64,000 bases of DNA. Origin: Erythrobacter sp. HKB08 (GTDB lineage Bacteria > Pseudomonadota > Alphaproteobacteria > Sphingomonadales > Sphingomonadaceae). The notes beneath the pieces were generated by a model, which had not been told where the DNA came from, searched no databases, and worked only from the letters and a program-made list of their open reading frames with translations. The stretch covers positions 2,525,501 through 2,589,500 of the forward strand of contig NZ_CP035310.1 of the NCBI RefSeq assembly GCF_004114695.1. The letters are read 5' to 3'. Positions within the stretch are counted from its first letter, which is position 1, and each line of letters opens with the position of its first letter. This document shows, piece by piece, positions 46,163 through 53,693 of the stretch. The position numbers and the translations under genes were made by a program.

Positions 46163-46927
46163 TCAAACTTCCAATTCGTCGTCCCGCGCCGCTGCCGAGG
46201 CAGCTTCGCCGGCGGTCTCTTCAGGGGCATCGGCCCCGATGTAGTGCGACAGGCGCGCGAGGATCGGCAGGATCCGCTCGGCCGCAGCATCTTCGGCCCT
46301 ACGGCCATTCACGCCCAGGTGGACGACGTTCTCGCGGCCCAATGCCACAGACAAAGCCGCCCGGTCCAGTGGCAAGGTCATTCCCCGCTCACCGCTACCT
46401 TCCGCATCGCGCCCTACGCGCCATGCCTGGTCGAGTTTCTTGCGCCCGTCCTCACGGGCATCGCGCGCGTGCAAAAGGAGGGCAACCCGCCCCATTCTCG
46501 CCTGTTCGGCGATCCGGTCCGAGCCCAAGATAATGTTTCCGCTGCGCATTTCGAGACCCAGCCGGTCGAGAAACTGCTTGCGCAGCGCATCCTCGACCAG
46601 TCGCGGCAGGTCTTCCGGGATCGTCAGCGGCGCTCCCTTGAAGGCACGCGCCAGTGCGCCGCGCAGCTTGCCCTTCGCCAATGCCTCTTCGAGTTCGACG
46701 CGCGCCACGCCTATCCAGGCGCCACGGCCCGGCGCCTTGGCGGCAGGATCCGGCAGCACCAGCCCGTCGGGCGAGATCGCCAGCCGCACGAGCGTATCGC
46801 GCGGGGCGGTGTCGCCGGTGAGAATGCAGCGGCGTTCCGGGCAGGACTTCCCGGGGCCGGAATTGCTCCGGCCCTCGGGCTTGTCAGCGATGTCGGGGCT
46901 CAGGCGCTCATTGTTCGGAGTCCGCAT
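46163..46927 (-). CDS. YlxR-family RNA-binding protein (DUF448) with extra C-terminal domain
   Basis: A 254-residue protein located between nusA and infB. The DUF448/YlxR domain covers about residues 30-100 (RRCILTGDTAPRDTLVRLAI and the basic PAAKAPGRGAWIGV). The remainder (IILGSDRIAEQARMGRVALL) looks like an L7Ae/ribosomal-protein fold, an arrangement common in alphaproteobacteria. YlxR is an RNA-binding protein associated with transcription/translation and RNase P in some bacteria. It overlaps the end of nusA by 20 bases. Confidence 0.92.
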   Translation of the reverse strand: MRTPNNERLSPDIADKPEGRSNSGPGKSCPERRCILTGDTAPRDTLVRLAISPDGLVLPDPAAKAPGRGAWIGVARVELEEALAKGKLRGALARAFKGAPLTIPEDLPRLVEDALRKQFLDRLGLEMRSGNIILGSDRIAEQARMGRVALLLHARDAREDGRKKLDQAWRVGRDAEGSGERGMTLPLDRAALSVALGRENVVHLGVNGRRAEDAAAERILPILARLSHYIGADAPEETAGEAASAAARDDELEV

Positions 46928-48569
46928 CGGCGGCCTCCTGCGTTGCAGCCTCGTCGGTCGCTGCGGGCGCAGCTTCCTCTTCGTCGTCGAACCAGTGCGC
47001 GCGGGCAGCCATGATGATCTCGTTGCCCTGCTCTTCGCTCAGGCCGTACTCGCCAAGCACGCCGCCCTTGTCCTGTTCGCGGATCGAGGGACGACGCATC
47101 GGCGGGCCGTCGTTGTTGCGACGACGCGGAGCTTCGCGCTTCTTGGCGATCAGCTCGTCGGTCGCGAGGTCGGCGAGGTCGTCGAGCGTCTTGATGCCGC
47201 CCTTGCCCAGCGTGACCAGCATCTGCTCGGTCAGGTGCGGGATGTCGGCCAGCGCATCTTCGACGCCGAGTTCGCGGCGCTCGGTACGCGCAGCTTCCTC
47301 GTGGCGCTCGAGCGCTTCCTTGGCGCGGCTCTGCAGCTCTTCGGCCAGTTCCTCGTCGAAGCCTTCGATCGAAGCGAGTTCGTCGAGTTCGACGTAGGCG
47401 ACTTCCTCCAGCTCGGCGAAACCTTCGGCGACGAGCAGCTGCGAGAGCGTTTCGTCGACGTCGAGCTCTTCCTCGAACATCTTGGAGCGCTCGGCGAATT
47501 CCTTCTGGCGCTTCTCCGAGGCTTCTTCCTCGGTCATGATGTCGATCTGGTGGCCGGTCAGCTGACTGGCGAGACGCACGTTCTGGCCGCGGCGACCGAT
47601 TGCCAGCGAGAGCTGATCGTCCGGCACAACGACTTCGATGCGGCTCTCGTCCTCGTCGAGAACGACGCGGGCGACGGTAGCCGGCTGGAGCGCGTTGACG
47701 ACGAAGGTCGCGGTGTCCTCGCTCCAGGGAATGATGTCGATCTTCTCGCCCTGCAGTTCCTGCACGACGGCCTGGACGCGGCTACCCTTCATGCCGACGC
47801 AGGCGCCGACCGGGTCGATGCTGCTGTCGTGGCTGATGACGCCGATCTTGGCGCGGCTGCCCGGGTCACGAGCGGCGGCCTTGATCTCGATGATGCCGTC
47901 GTAGATTTCCGGCACTTCCTGCGCGAACAGCTTGCGCATGAAGTCGGGGTGCGCGCGGCTCAGGAAAATCTGCGGACCGCGGTTGTTGCGTTCCACCTTG
48001 GTGATCAGCGCGCGGACACGCTCGCCCACGCGGGCGGCTTCGCGCGGGATCTGCTGGTCGCGGCGAATGACGCCTTCGGCACGGCCGAGGTTGACGATCA
48101 CATGGCCGAATTCGACCGACTTGATCACGCCGGTGATGACTTCGCCCGCGCGGTCCTTGAATTCCTCGAACTGGCGTTCACGCTCTGCGTCGCGGACCTT
48201 CTGGAAGATGACCTGCTTGGCCGACTGCGCATCGATACGGCCGAGGTCAACCGGGGGCAGCGGGTCGACGATGAAGTCACCGATCTGCGCGCCGTCCTGC
48301 AGCTTTTGCGCCTGCTTGAGGTCGACCTGCTTGAAGTAGTCTTCGACTTCCTCGACCACCTCGACGACGCGCCACAGGCTGAGATCGCCGGTCTGCGGGT
48401 CGAGCTTTGCGCGAATGTCGTTTTCCGAACCGTAGCGGTTGCGCGCGCTCTTCTGGATTGCTTCTTCCATCGCCTCGATGACGATCGCCTTGTCGATCAT
48501 CTTCTCCGAGGCGACCGAGTTCGCGATCGCGAGCAGCTCTGCCTTGTTGGCGGAAATTGCACTGGCCAT
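46908..48569 (-). CDS. nusA: Transcription termination/antitermination protein NusA
   Basis: A 553-residue RNA polymerase-bound factor controlling pausing, termination and antitermination. The N-terminal RNAP-binding domain (ANKAELLAIANSVASEKMID), an S1 domain (GVIKSVEFGHVIVNLGRAEG), two KH domains (DPVGACVGMKGSRVQAVVQE and LSLAIGRRGQNVRLASQLTG), and a C-terminal region with helix-hairpin-helix repeats are visible. The C-terminus is acidic (DEEEAAPAATDEAATQEA). Its ATG overlaps the rimP stop as TGATG. Confidence 0.98.
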   Translation of the reverse strand: MASAISANKAELLAIANSVASEKMIDKAIVIEAMEEAIQKSARNRYGSENDIRAKLDPQTGDLSLWRVVEVVEEVEDYFKQVDLKQAQKLQDGAQIGDFIVDPLPPVDLGRIDAQSAKQVIFQKVRDAERERQFEEFKDRAGEVITGVIKSVEFGHVIVNLGRAEGVIRRDQQIPREAARVGERVRALITKVERNNRGPQIFLSRAHPDFMRKLFAQEVPEIYDGIIEIKAAARDPGSRAKIGVISHDSSIDPVGACVGMKGSRVQAVVQELQGEKIDIIPWSEDTATFVVNALQPATVARVVLDEDESRIEVVVPDDQLSLAIGRRGQNVRLASQLTGHQIDIMTEEEASEKRQKEFAERSKMFEEELDVDETLSQLLVAEGFAELEEVAYVELDELASIEGFDEELAEELQSRAKEALERHEEAARTERRELGVEDALADIPHLTEQMLVTLGKGGIKTLDDLADLATDELIAKKREAPRRRNNDGPPMRRPSIREQDKGGVLGEYGLSEEQGNEIIMAARAHWFDDEEEAAPAATDEAATQEAADADSEQ

Positions 48570-49141
48570 CAGTCGTCAGCCTTTTCTTCTTCGTCTTCGG
48601 TTTCAACTACATCCTCGACGCCGGTGGTGTCGAGCGGTCGGGTTGCGGCAATCAGCGCATCGGTGAGGATGAGCTGTGCCGAATGGATTGCGGACATCGG
48701 GACGGCAACCTCGCCGGCCTTCCTGTCCTCGATTTTCACGGTTTCGCCTTCGATGCCGATGAGATTGCCGCGCAAGTTGCGCTGGCCGTCCCACGACTTG
48801 TCCATGGCGATCTTCACCTCGTGGCCCGCCCAGTTGACGTAATCCTTCACGCGGGTGAGCGGACGGTCGATGCCGGGCGAGGAAACCTCGAGGTGGTAGG
48901 CGCCTTCGATCAGCACCTCGCCGCGCTCTTCGAGTTCGTCGATCCTGTCGGACACGCGGCGCGACAAGGCGGCGCATTGTTCGATTACCAGCTGGCCCGT
49001 TTCCGGGTCCTCCGCCATGATCTGCAGGGCCAGGCCGCCATCGCCGGCTTCCGACGGCATCATCTTCACGCGCACGAGATCGAAACCGAGCGCTTTCGCT
49101 TCGGGTTCGATAATATCGGTCAGGCGTGCCAGATCGGCCAT
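48569..49141 (-). CDS. rimP: Ribosome maturation factor RimP
   Basis: A 190-residue factor for 30S subunit assembly, first gene of the nusA-infB operon. Family segments are LTDIIEPEAKALGFDLVRVK, EVSSPGIDRPLTRVKDYVNW and GHEVKIAMDKSWDGQRNLRG. An acidic extension (VVETEDEEEKADD) follows. ATG 49141 is chosen because GGAGAC precedes it and the family begins at this residue; the frame is open further upstream without homology. Confidence 0.96.
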   Translation of the reverse strand: MADLARLTDIIEPEAKALGFDLVRVKMMPSEAGDGGLALQIMAEDPETGQLVIEQCAALSRRVSDRIDELEERGEVLIEGAYHLEVSSPGIDRPLTRVKDYVNWAGHEVKIAMDKSWDGQRNLRGNLIGIEGETVKIEDRKAGEVAVPMSAIHSAQLILTDALIAATRPLDTTGVEDVVETEDEEEKADD

Positions 49142-49216
49142 CGGGTCTCCATTTTTGCTCGATCGCCGCGACAATGGGGTTTCGGGCCGGCCCCCGGAGG
49201 CGCCAGCATCCAAACC

Positions 49217-49233
49217 TTGTCGCGACAATGTCG
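49217..49233. promoter_or_regulatory. Overlapping palindromes upstream of rimP
   Basis: TTGTCGCGACAA (49217-49228) is a perfect 12-base palindrome. CGACAATGTCG (49223-49233) overlaps it as a second dyad, and a further GCGACAATG lies at about 49168. They stand 76-92 bases upstream of the rimP start, in the probable promoter region of the whole operon. It is a candidate regulator site; no protein is assigned. Confidence 0.35.
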
Positions 49234-49333
49234 GAATGCCGCCCAGATAGGCGCGCCTTCCCGACAAAGCAAGTTATAGTTGGTGAGTTCGGGTGATTAC
49301 CCGAGGACTATCGACCCGCCTGGACGAAAGCGA

Positions 49334-49639
49334 TCAGTCGCAGAAACGCGCGACCTGCTGGTCGAGCTCGGCGATCATGTCTTCGTCGCGGTCGAGCGTG
49401 CCCTTTTCGACCGAGCGATTCCAGGCGTTCTCGGCGCGCAGTTTCCATGCCTCGCACTGGTCCTGCTTCGCCTTCGCCTGAGCCGTGGCGATTTCCTGAC
49501 CGATCGTGCTTCCGCCGAGGGCATCCATCGGCTGGTTCATCGCCTCGTCGACGTCGCGCGGGACGGAAAAAGCCATATATGCCACCCACGCCATCCAGAA
49601 AGTGCCGAACAGCACGGACAGGGCCTTGATGAGTTTCAT
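49334..49639 (-). CDS. Small membrane-anchored protein of unknown function
   Basis: A 101-residue protein. One N-terminal hydrophobic segment (ALSVLFGTFWMAWVAYMAFS) is likely an uncleaved anchor or signal peptide, followed by a charged helical region (ATAQAKAKQDQCEAWKLRAE, DRDEDMIAELDQQVARFCD) with two cysteines. Codon use and the clean N-terminus favour a real gene. It is 120 bases from the metalloprotease-like gene on the same strand. I cannot assign a function. Confidence 0.65.
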   Translation of the reverse strand: MKLIKALSVLFGTFWMAWVAYMAFSVPRDVDEAMNQPMDALGGSTIGQEIATAQAKAKQDQCEAWKLRAENAWNRSVEKGTLDRDEDMIAELDQQVARFCD

Positions 49640-49759
49640 AGCAATATCTCCGCCGCGCCGGCACGCTCATAACCGGCGAGGCGGAGATACGCCGTGACAG
49701 TCAATTTACGGTTAAGGCCGCCGCGAACGGAAGGCAGACGGCCCTGCCCCGCGAGACTA

Positions 49760-50608
49760 TCAATGATGGTGGTCGTCGTGACCACCTTCCTCGGGAGCCC
49801 AGGTGACATGGGTGACGAACTTGATGCCGTTGACCGATTTTTCGAAGGTGTGCGGGCGACCATTAAGCAGGAACCCGGTCGGGCGGCCCCAGGTGGCAGG
49901 AGTATTGCCGACAGCGGGCAGGCTGACACGGTTCTTGCCCTTGCCGTTTCCGCCGCCGCCACCGCCGCCTTTGCCGCCACCCTTGCCTGGCTTGGTACCG
50001 CCACCACCGCCATCGCCGCCGCCCGAGTAGATCGTCAGCAGCTGGTCGTAATCGTGCTGGTCCGGCCCTTCATTGCCCTCCGGACGACTGGTGTATTCCA
50101 TGCACGAAGTCGTCTCGTCGGTTGAGAAGTTCTCGTTCTGGTGCGCGAGGCCATAGTCGTGGCCGATTTCCTGGCAGGTCACCAGCTGGCGCCAGCTGTA
50201 GGTATTGTAAGCGTCGCGGTTGAAATAGTTGTCGTTGAGCTTGGTCGTCCCGGCGACGATCTTGCCGCCCGACAGCGCAATGCTGGCAAGGCCCAGCCAG
50301 CCGTTCGAGCCATAGTCGTCGTTGCAGACCTGGATGGTCCCGGTGACGAAGCTGCAGGACGAGTTGTTGCCGCGCTCGATAGTCGCCTGGATGACAGGAG
50401 AAGCGTTCCAGTCGGCAACCGCCTTGTCGACATAGCTCGTCCAGTTGGGATCGGTGTTGTCGACCACGGGCGCGGCGATCGGGTTCGCCCCGTCGTAGTT
50501 CCACGCATAGGTGCTCCACGAATGGTTCGCGATGGCGCTGCCGCCGGCAAGCGCTGCGAGCGGGACGGCGAACAGCAAGGCGCGCTTGCGGCTGGTGAAA
50601 CGTTTCAT
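49760..50608 (-). CDS. Secreted metalloprotease-like protein with QExxH zinc-site variant
   Basis: A 282-residue exported protein. After a signal peptide (residues 1-27, ALLFAVPLAALAGGSAIA), residues 28-190 resemble a metzincin-type domain. The zinc helix reads CQEIGHDYGLAHQNE: E147, H150, G153 and H156 fit HExxHxxGxxH, but the first histidine is Gln146. A Met follows (SCMEYTSRP) where a Met-turn would lie. Then come a glycine-rich linker (about residues 195-225) and a C-terminal domain ending in a His/Asp cluster (GGHDDHHH) that could bind metal. Activity is uncertain because of the missing ligand. Confidence 0.72.
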   Translation of the reverse strand: MKRFTSRKRALLFAVPLAALAGGSAIANHSWSTYAWNYDGANPIAAPVVDNTDPNWTSYVDKAVADWNASPVIQATIERGNNSSCSFVTGTIQVCNDDYGSNGWLGLASIALSGGKIVAGTTKLNDNYFNRDAYNTYSWRQLVTCQEIGHDYGLAHQNENFSTDETTSCMEYTSRPEGNEGPDQHDYDQLLTIYSGGGDGGGGGTKPGKGGGKGGGGGGGNGKGKNRVSLPAVGNTPATWGRPTGFLLNGRPHTFEKSVNGIKFVTHVTWAPEEGGHDDHHH

Positions 50609-50738
50609 GTGGTCTTCCCCCGATGAATGATCAGGGGAGGCATTAGGACGGTCGAAAGCCTAATCCGCGCTCAAGAGGATTGCCTGATGAAACTGCCTAA
50701 TGGCCGGCGTCCGATTGGTAACCAAGGCTCGCGGCGGG

Positions 50739-51770
50739 TCAGTCGTTGTCCGACAACCCGTGCTTCTTGATGCAGTGACGCAGCTGGTCGTAGGTCAGGC
50801 CGAGTGCCTTGGCGGTCTGGCGCTGGTTCCAGCGATGCTTGCCGAGCGCGTGCTCGACGATCGCCTTCTCGTGCTCGTCCACGGCGGCACGCAGGTCGTC
50901 GATGTTCTCGAGGTCGGCGGTCGGGCGCGCATCTGCGGAGACGATATTGCGGAAGTTGGGTTCGCTGGTTTCCGGCGACGGCGGATTGACCGGCTTCCAC
51001 GGGGAATCGAACGGGTCGAAAATTACATGGCCGATCGGCGTTTCCCAATTGTCCCACCGGTAGACCGCGCGTTCGACGACGTTGCGCAGCTCGCGCACAT
51101 TGCCCGGCCAGGGGTGGTTCTCGAGCTGCTCGGCGACATGGTCGGAAAAGCCCGGCCAGCCTTCCCACCCGATCTCCGCGGCCATGCGACGCCCGAAGTA
51201 GTCCGCAAGCACGCCGATATCCCCTTCGCGCACGCGCAGGGGCGGGAGAGTGATGACTTCGAAGCTCAGCCGGTCGAGCAGGTCAGAGCGGAACTTGCCC
51301 TCGGCCGCGCGGGCCGGGAGGTCTTCGTTGGTGGCGGCCACGATGCGCACGTCGACCCTGATCGGGCGCGAGGAACCGATGCGGGTGACCTCGCCATATT
51401 CAACGGCCCTCAACAGGCGCTCTTGTGCGGCCATCGAGAGAGTGCCCAGTTCGTCGAGAAATAAAGTGCCCTTGTCGGCTTCCTCGAACCTTCCCTCGCG
51501 AACCTTGGTAGCACCGGTGAAGGCTCCGGCCTCGTGACCGAACAGTTCGGCCTCGATCAGCGTTTCCGGCAAGGCGGCGCAGTTCATCGTAACGAGCGGT
51601 TCGTCCCACCGGGTCGACAGGCGGTGCAGGCGCTCGGCGATGAGTTCCTTGCCCGTCCCGCGCTCGCCGATGACGAGCACGGGGCGCCGCATCGAAGCTG
51701 CACGACTGGTCCGTTCGACCGCGTCGAGAAAGGCCCCGGACTGGCCTATGAACTGATTTTCCCGCTCCAT
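50739..51770 (-). CDS. pspF: PspF, sigma-54 activator of the phage shock operon
   Basis: A 343-residue bacterial enhancer-binding protein without a receiver domain, as is typical for PspF. Walker A is GERGTGKE (residues 35-42), the sigma-54-contacting loop GAFTGA is at 82-87, and Walker B is GTLFLDELG. The C-terminal Fis-type helix-turn-helix is RQTAKALGLTYDQLRHCIKK. ATG 51770 begins at the family N-terminus (MERENQFIGQSGAF); an upstream ATG at 51797 is less likely. It is divergent from the psp genes, with the sigma-54 promoter in the shared gap. In enterobacteria PspA holds PspF inactive until envelope stress. Confidence 0.95.
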   Translation of the reverse strand: MERENQFIGQSGAFLDAVERTSRAASMRRPVLVIGERGTGKELIAERLHRLSTRWDEPLVTMNCAALPETLIEAELFGHEAGAFTGATKVREGRFEEADKGTLFLDELGTLSMAAQERLLRAVEYGEVTRIGSSRPIRVDVRIVAATNEDLPARAAEGKFRSDLLDRLSFEVITLPPLRVREGDIGVLADYFGRRMAAEIGWEGWPGFSDHVAEQLENHPWPGNVRELRNVVERAVYRWDNWETPIGHVIFDPFDSPWKPVNPPSPETSEPNFRNIVSADARPTADLENIDDLRAAVDEHEKAIVEHALGKHRWNQRQTAKALGLTYDQLRHCIKKHGLSDND

Positions 51771-51871
51771 GGGCCAAGATATAGTGAAAATTCCCAAGCC
51801 TTGGCAACAGAAACCAACCGCCCTCGGTAAAAATCATCAAATTCCGGCGGTTTTCTCCCGAAATCCAAAAT

Positions 51872-51887
51872 TGGCACGCCCCTTGCT
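51872..51887 (+). promoter_or_regulatory. Sigma-54 (-24/-12) promoter of the psp operon
   Basis: TGGCACG-CCCC-TTGCT matches the sigma-54 consensus TGGCACG-N4-TTGCW exactly. It lies between divergent pspF and the first psp gene (start 51923), with AT-rich sequence upstream where PspF sites would be expected. Transcription should begin near 51899. Confidence 0.93.
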
Positions 51888-51922
51888 GATAGGTGAACAA
51901 CACCAAACGGGAGTTAGTAATC

Positions 51923-52075
51923 ATGTTCGACCGCCGCTTCTTTCAGACCAAGCTGGGACAGGCCTCTATCGCCAGCGTCGCAGCCATGTGCCTGTTCGTG
52001 GCGCTCAGCTCGCAGATGCAGGTGAGCCAGGCCTACGCCGCGGAAATCACCTGCGAGTCCGTGGAACTGGCATGA
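51923..52075 (+). CDS. 50-residue peptide, first gene of the psp transcript
   Basis: A tiny gene just after the sigma-54 promoter. GGGAGT precedes its ATG. The peptide (MFDRRFFQTKLGQASIASVA start) has a basic N-terminus, a hydrophobic core (SIASVAAMCLFVALSS) and an AYAA site resembling signal-peptidase cleavage, leaving a mature piece of about 11 residues with one cysteine. The stop overlaps an ATG in frame with pspA as ATGA. It could be a membrane-stress sensing leader peptide, a secreted micro-peptide or a translational coupler for the reading frame behind it. No known family is recognised. Confidence 0.6.
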   Translation: MFDRRFFQTKLGQASIASVAAMCLFVALSSQMQVSQAYAAEITCESVELA

Positions 52076-52296
52076 ACATGCCCGTTGGCAAGAACCCCCT
52101 AGGTCCGGAGCGCACCGTCAAGGCCCAGCGCTTCCAGTCCGGCGCAGCCCCCAAGGCTCGCGGTGACGCTCCGGCCCGCAATCCGCTTTCGCGGCTCGAA
52201 ACCGAGGTCGAACGCCTCCGCAAGAGCCCGACTCCAACCCAGTCGCCTTCCACCAGCGACCGGATCCAAGACGTCTTCAACTCCGGAGTGCCCTTT
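52072..52296 (+). other. In-frame 75-codon segment upstream of pspA
   Basis: This stretch is open and in frame with pspA and starts with an ATG overlapping the stop of the preceding small gene. Third codon positions are strongly G/C as in the genes around it, suggesting it is translated. The encoded residues are hydrophilic and Pro/Arg/Ser-rich (PLGPERTVKAQRFQSG, SPTPTQSPSTSDRIQD), probably disordered. It may be an N-terminal extension of PspA, giving a 305-residue form, or a leader read before an internal start. Confidence 0.5.
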
Positions 52297-52989
52297 ATGG
52301 GAATTTTCAGTCGTACCCGCGATATCATCGCCGCCAACTTCAATGACATGCTCGACAAGGCCGACGACCCCGAGAAGATGATCCGCATGATCATCCTCGA
52401 AATGGAGGAAACGCTGGTCGAAGTCCGCGCAAGCGCCGCCCGCACGATCGCCGACCAGAAGGAAATGCACCGCGCGACGGTCAAGCTCGACAAGCTCCAG
52501 GCCGACTGGGCCGAGAAGGCGCAGCTCGCACTCTCGAAGGACCGCGAGGACCTCGCCCGTGCCGCGCTGGTCGAGAAGAAGAAGGCTGCCGACATGTCGG
52601 ACCAGCTCAAGCAGGAAATCGCCGTGCTGGACGATGCGCTGCGGGCCTACGAGAAGGACATTCACAAGCTGCAGAACCGCCTGCGTGAAGCACGCAGCCG
52701 CCAGACCGCGATCGCCGCGCGCCTCGAAAGCGCCGAGAACCGCGTCAAGCTGCGCAGCCTGATGACGCACGAGCGGACCGACGATGCGCTGTCGCGCTTC
52801 GACCAGCTCGAACGCCGTGTCGACTACGCCGAAGGCCGGGCCGACTCGCTCGCCATCGCCGACAAGTCCGGCACGCCGAGCCTGGCCGACGAGATCGCCG
52901 CGCTCGAAGGTGCTGACAAGATCGACGACGAACTCGCAGAAATGAAACGCGCGCTCGGCATGGGCGGCAGCGAAGACAAGAAGGACTGA
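52297..52989 (+). CDS. pspA: Phage shock protein A
   Basis: A 230-residue PspA/IM30 protein, a membrane-remodelling coiled coil of the ESCRT-III superfamily that also inhibits PspF. The amphipathic N-terminus is MGIFSRTRDIIAANFNDMLD and the core helix 1 region is DDPEKMIRMIILEMEETLVE. Long heptad-rich helices follow (DMSDQLKQEIAVLDDALRAY), with a short C-terminal part (DDELAEMKRALGM). ATG 52297 has GGAGTG eight bases upstream and gives the canonical family start. An upstream in-frame ATG at 52072 would add 75 disordered residues, so two forms are possible. It is followed five bases later by pspB. Confidence 0.95.
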   Translation: MGIFSRTRDIIAANFNDMLDKADDPEKMIRMIILEMEETLVEVRASAARTIADQKEMHRATVKLDKLQADWAEKAQLALSKDREDLARAALVEKKKAADMSDQLKQEIAVLDDALRAYEKDIHKLQNRLREARSRQTAIAARLESAENRVKLRSLMTHERTDDALSRFDQLERRVDYAEGRADSLAIADKSGTPSLADEIAALEGADKIDDELAEMKRALGMGGSEDKKD

Positions 52990-52994
52990 TCATC

Positions 52995-53291
52995 GTGGAA
53001 GAGATCATCATCATCCCCGCCATTTTCATCGGCCTGCCGTGGCTCATCCTCCACTACGTCACGAAGTGGAAGTCTGCCGCGACCATCACGACCGATGACG
53101 AAGCGCTGCTCGACGACCTCTACCAGCTCGCCAAGCGCCTCGACGAACGGATGGACACAGTCGAGCGCCTCGTCGCCGCCGATCATCCGGAATTCAACAA
53201 CACGCGGCTCCTGCCGGACCGCGAAACGGACAACCAGCCGCTGCGCGAACTCGATCGCCTGATGGCTGAAAAGAAGGGAGCCAAGCTGTGA
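52995..53291 (+). CDS. pspB: Phage shock protein B
   Basis: A 98-residue inner-membrane protein. One N-terminal membrane helix (EEIIIIPAIFIGLPWLILHY) is followed by a cytoplasmic coiled coil with the PspB signature LDERMDTVERLVAADHPEF. In the E. coli system PspB and PspC sense envelope stress and recruit PspA away from PspF. It is about 20 residues longer than E. coli PspB, with a tail ending LDRLMAEKKGAKL. It starts at GTG 52995, and its stop overlaps the pspC start by four bases. Confidence 0.93.
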   Translation: MEEIIIIPAIFIGLPWLILHYVTKWKSAATITTDDEALLDDLYQLAKRLDERMDTVERLVAADHPEFNNTRLLPDRETDNQPLRELDRLMAEKKGAKL

Positions 53292-53665
53292 ACACCCCGC
53301 GGACCACTCTTTATCGCGACAAGCAGAATGCCAAGCTGATGGGCGTCTGCTCGGGAATTGCGGACTATACCGGCGTCAACGCGCTGTGGGTTCGCCTCGC
53401 AGTCCTCGCCCTCACCTTCATGACCGGCGGTATGACCATCCCGGCCTACTTCATCGCCGGCCTGTTGCTGAACAAGAAGCCACCGCATCTCTACGTCGAC
53501 CAGGAAGAGCAAGTCTACTGGCAGCGGGTTCGGCAGAGCCCGAAGCGCACGGCACGCGAAATCCGCTCGCGAATGCGCGACGTCGATCGCCGCCTGGCCG
53601 AAGTCGAGAGCTTCTACGTCAGCAGCAATCCGCGCCTGACCGCCGAAATCGAGCGGCTGCGCTGA
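53288..53665 (+). CDS. pspC: Phage shock protein C
   Basis: A 125-residue membrane protein with the PspC domain: LYRDKQNAKLMGVCSGIADY, the hydrophobic segment ALWVRLAVLALTFMTGGMTI and IAGLLLNKKPPHLY. The C-terminal third is a charged coiled coil (EIRSRMRDVDRRLAEVESFY) ending TAEIERLR, the region by which PspC contacts PspB/PspA. It starts at GTG overlapping the pspB stop. The six small PspB-like genes start 28 bases downstream behind their own GGAGGGGG site. Confidence 0.94.
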   Translation: MNTPRTTLYRDKQNAKLMGVCSGIADYTGVNALWVRLAVLALTFMTGGMTIPAYFIAGLLLNKKPPHLYVDQEEQVYWQRVRQSPKRTAREIRSRMRDVDRRLAEVESFYVSSNPRLTAEIERLR

Positions 53666-53693
53666 GACCGACACACGGAGGGGGACTGATTAA

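Noticed and set aside
49930-50030. Glycine-codon-rich repetitive DNA that could be a repeat element
   Set aside because: It is the coding sequence of the glycine-rich linker of the metalloprotease-like protein and has no copy elsewhere in the window.
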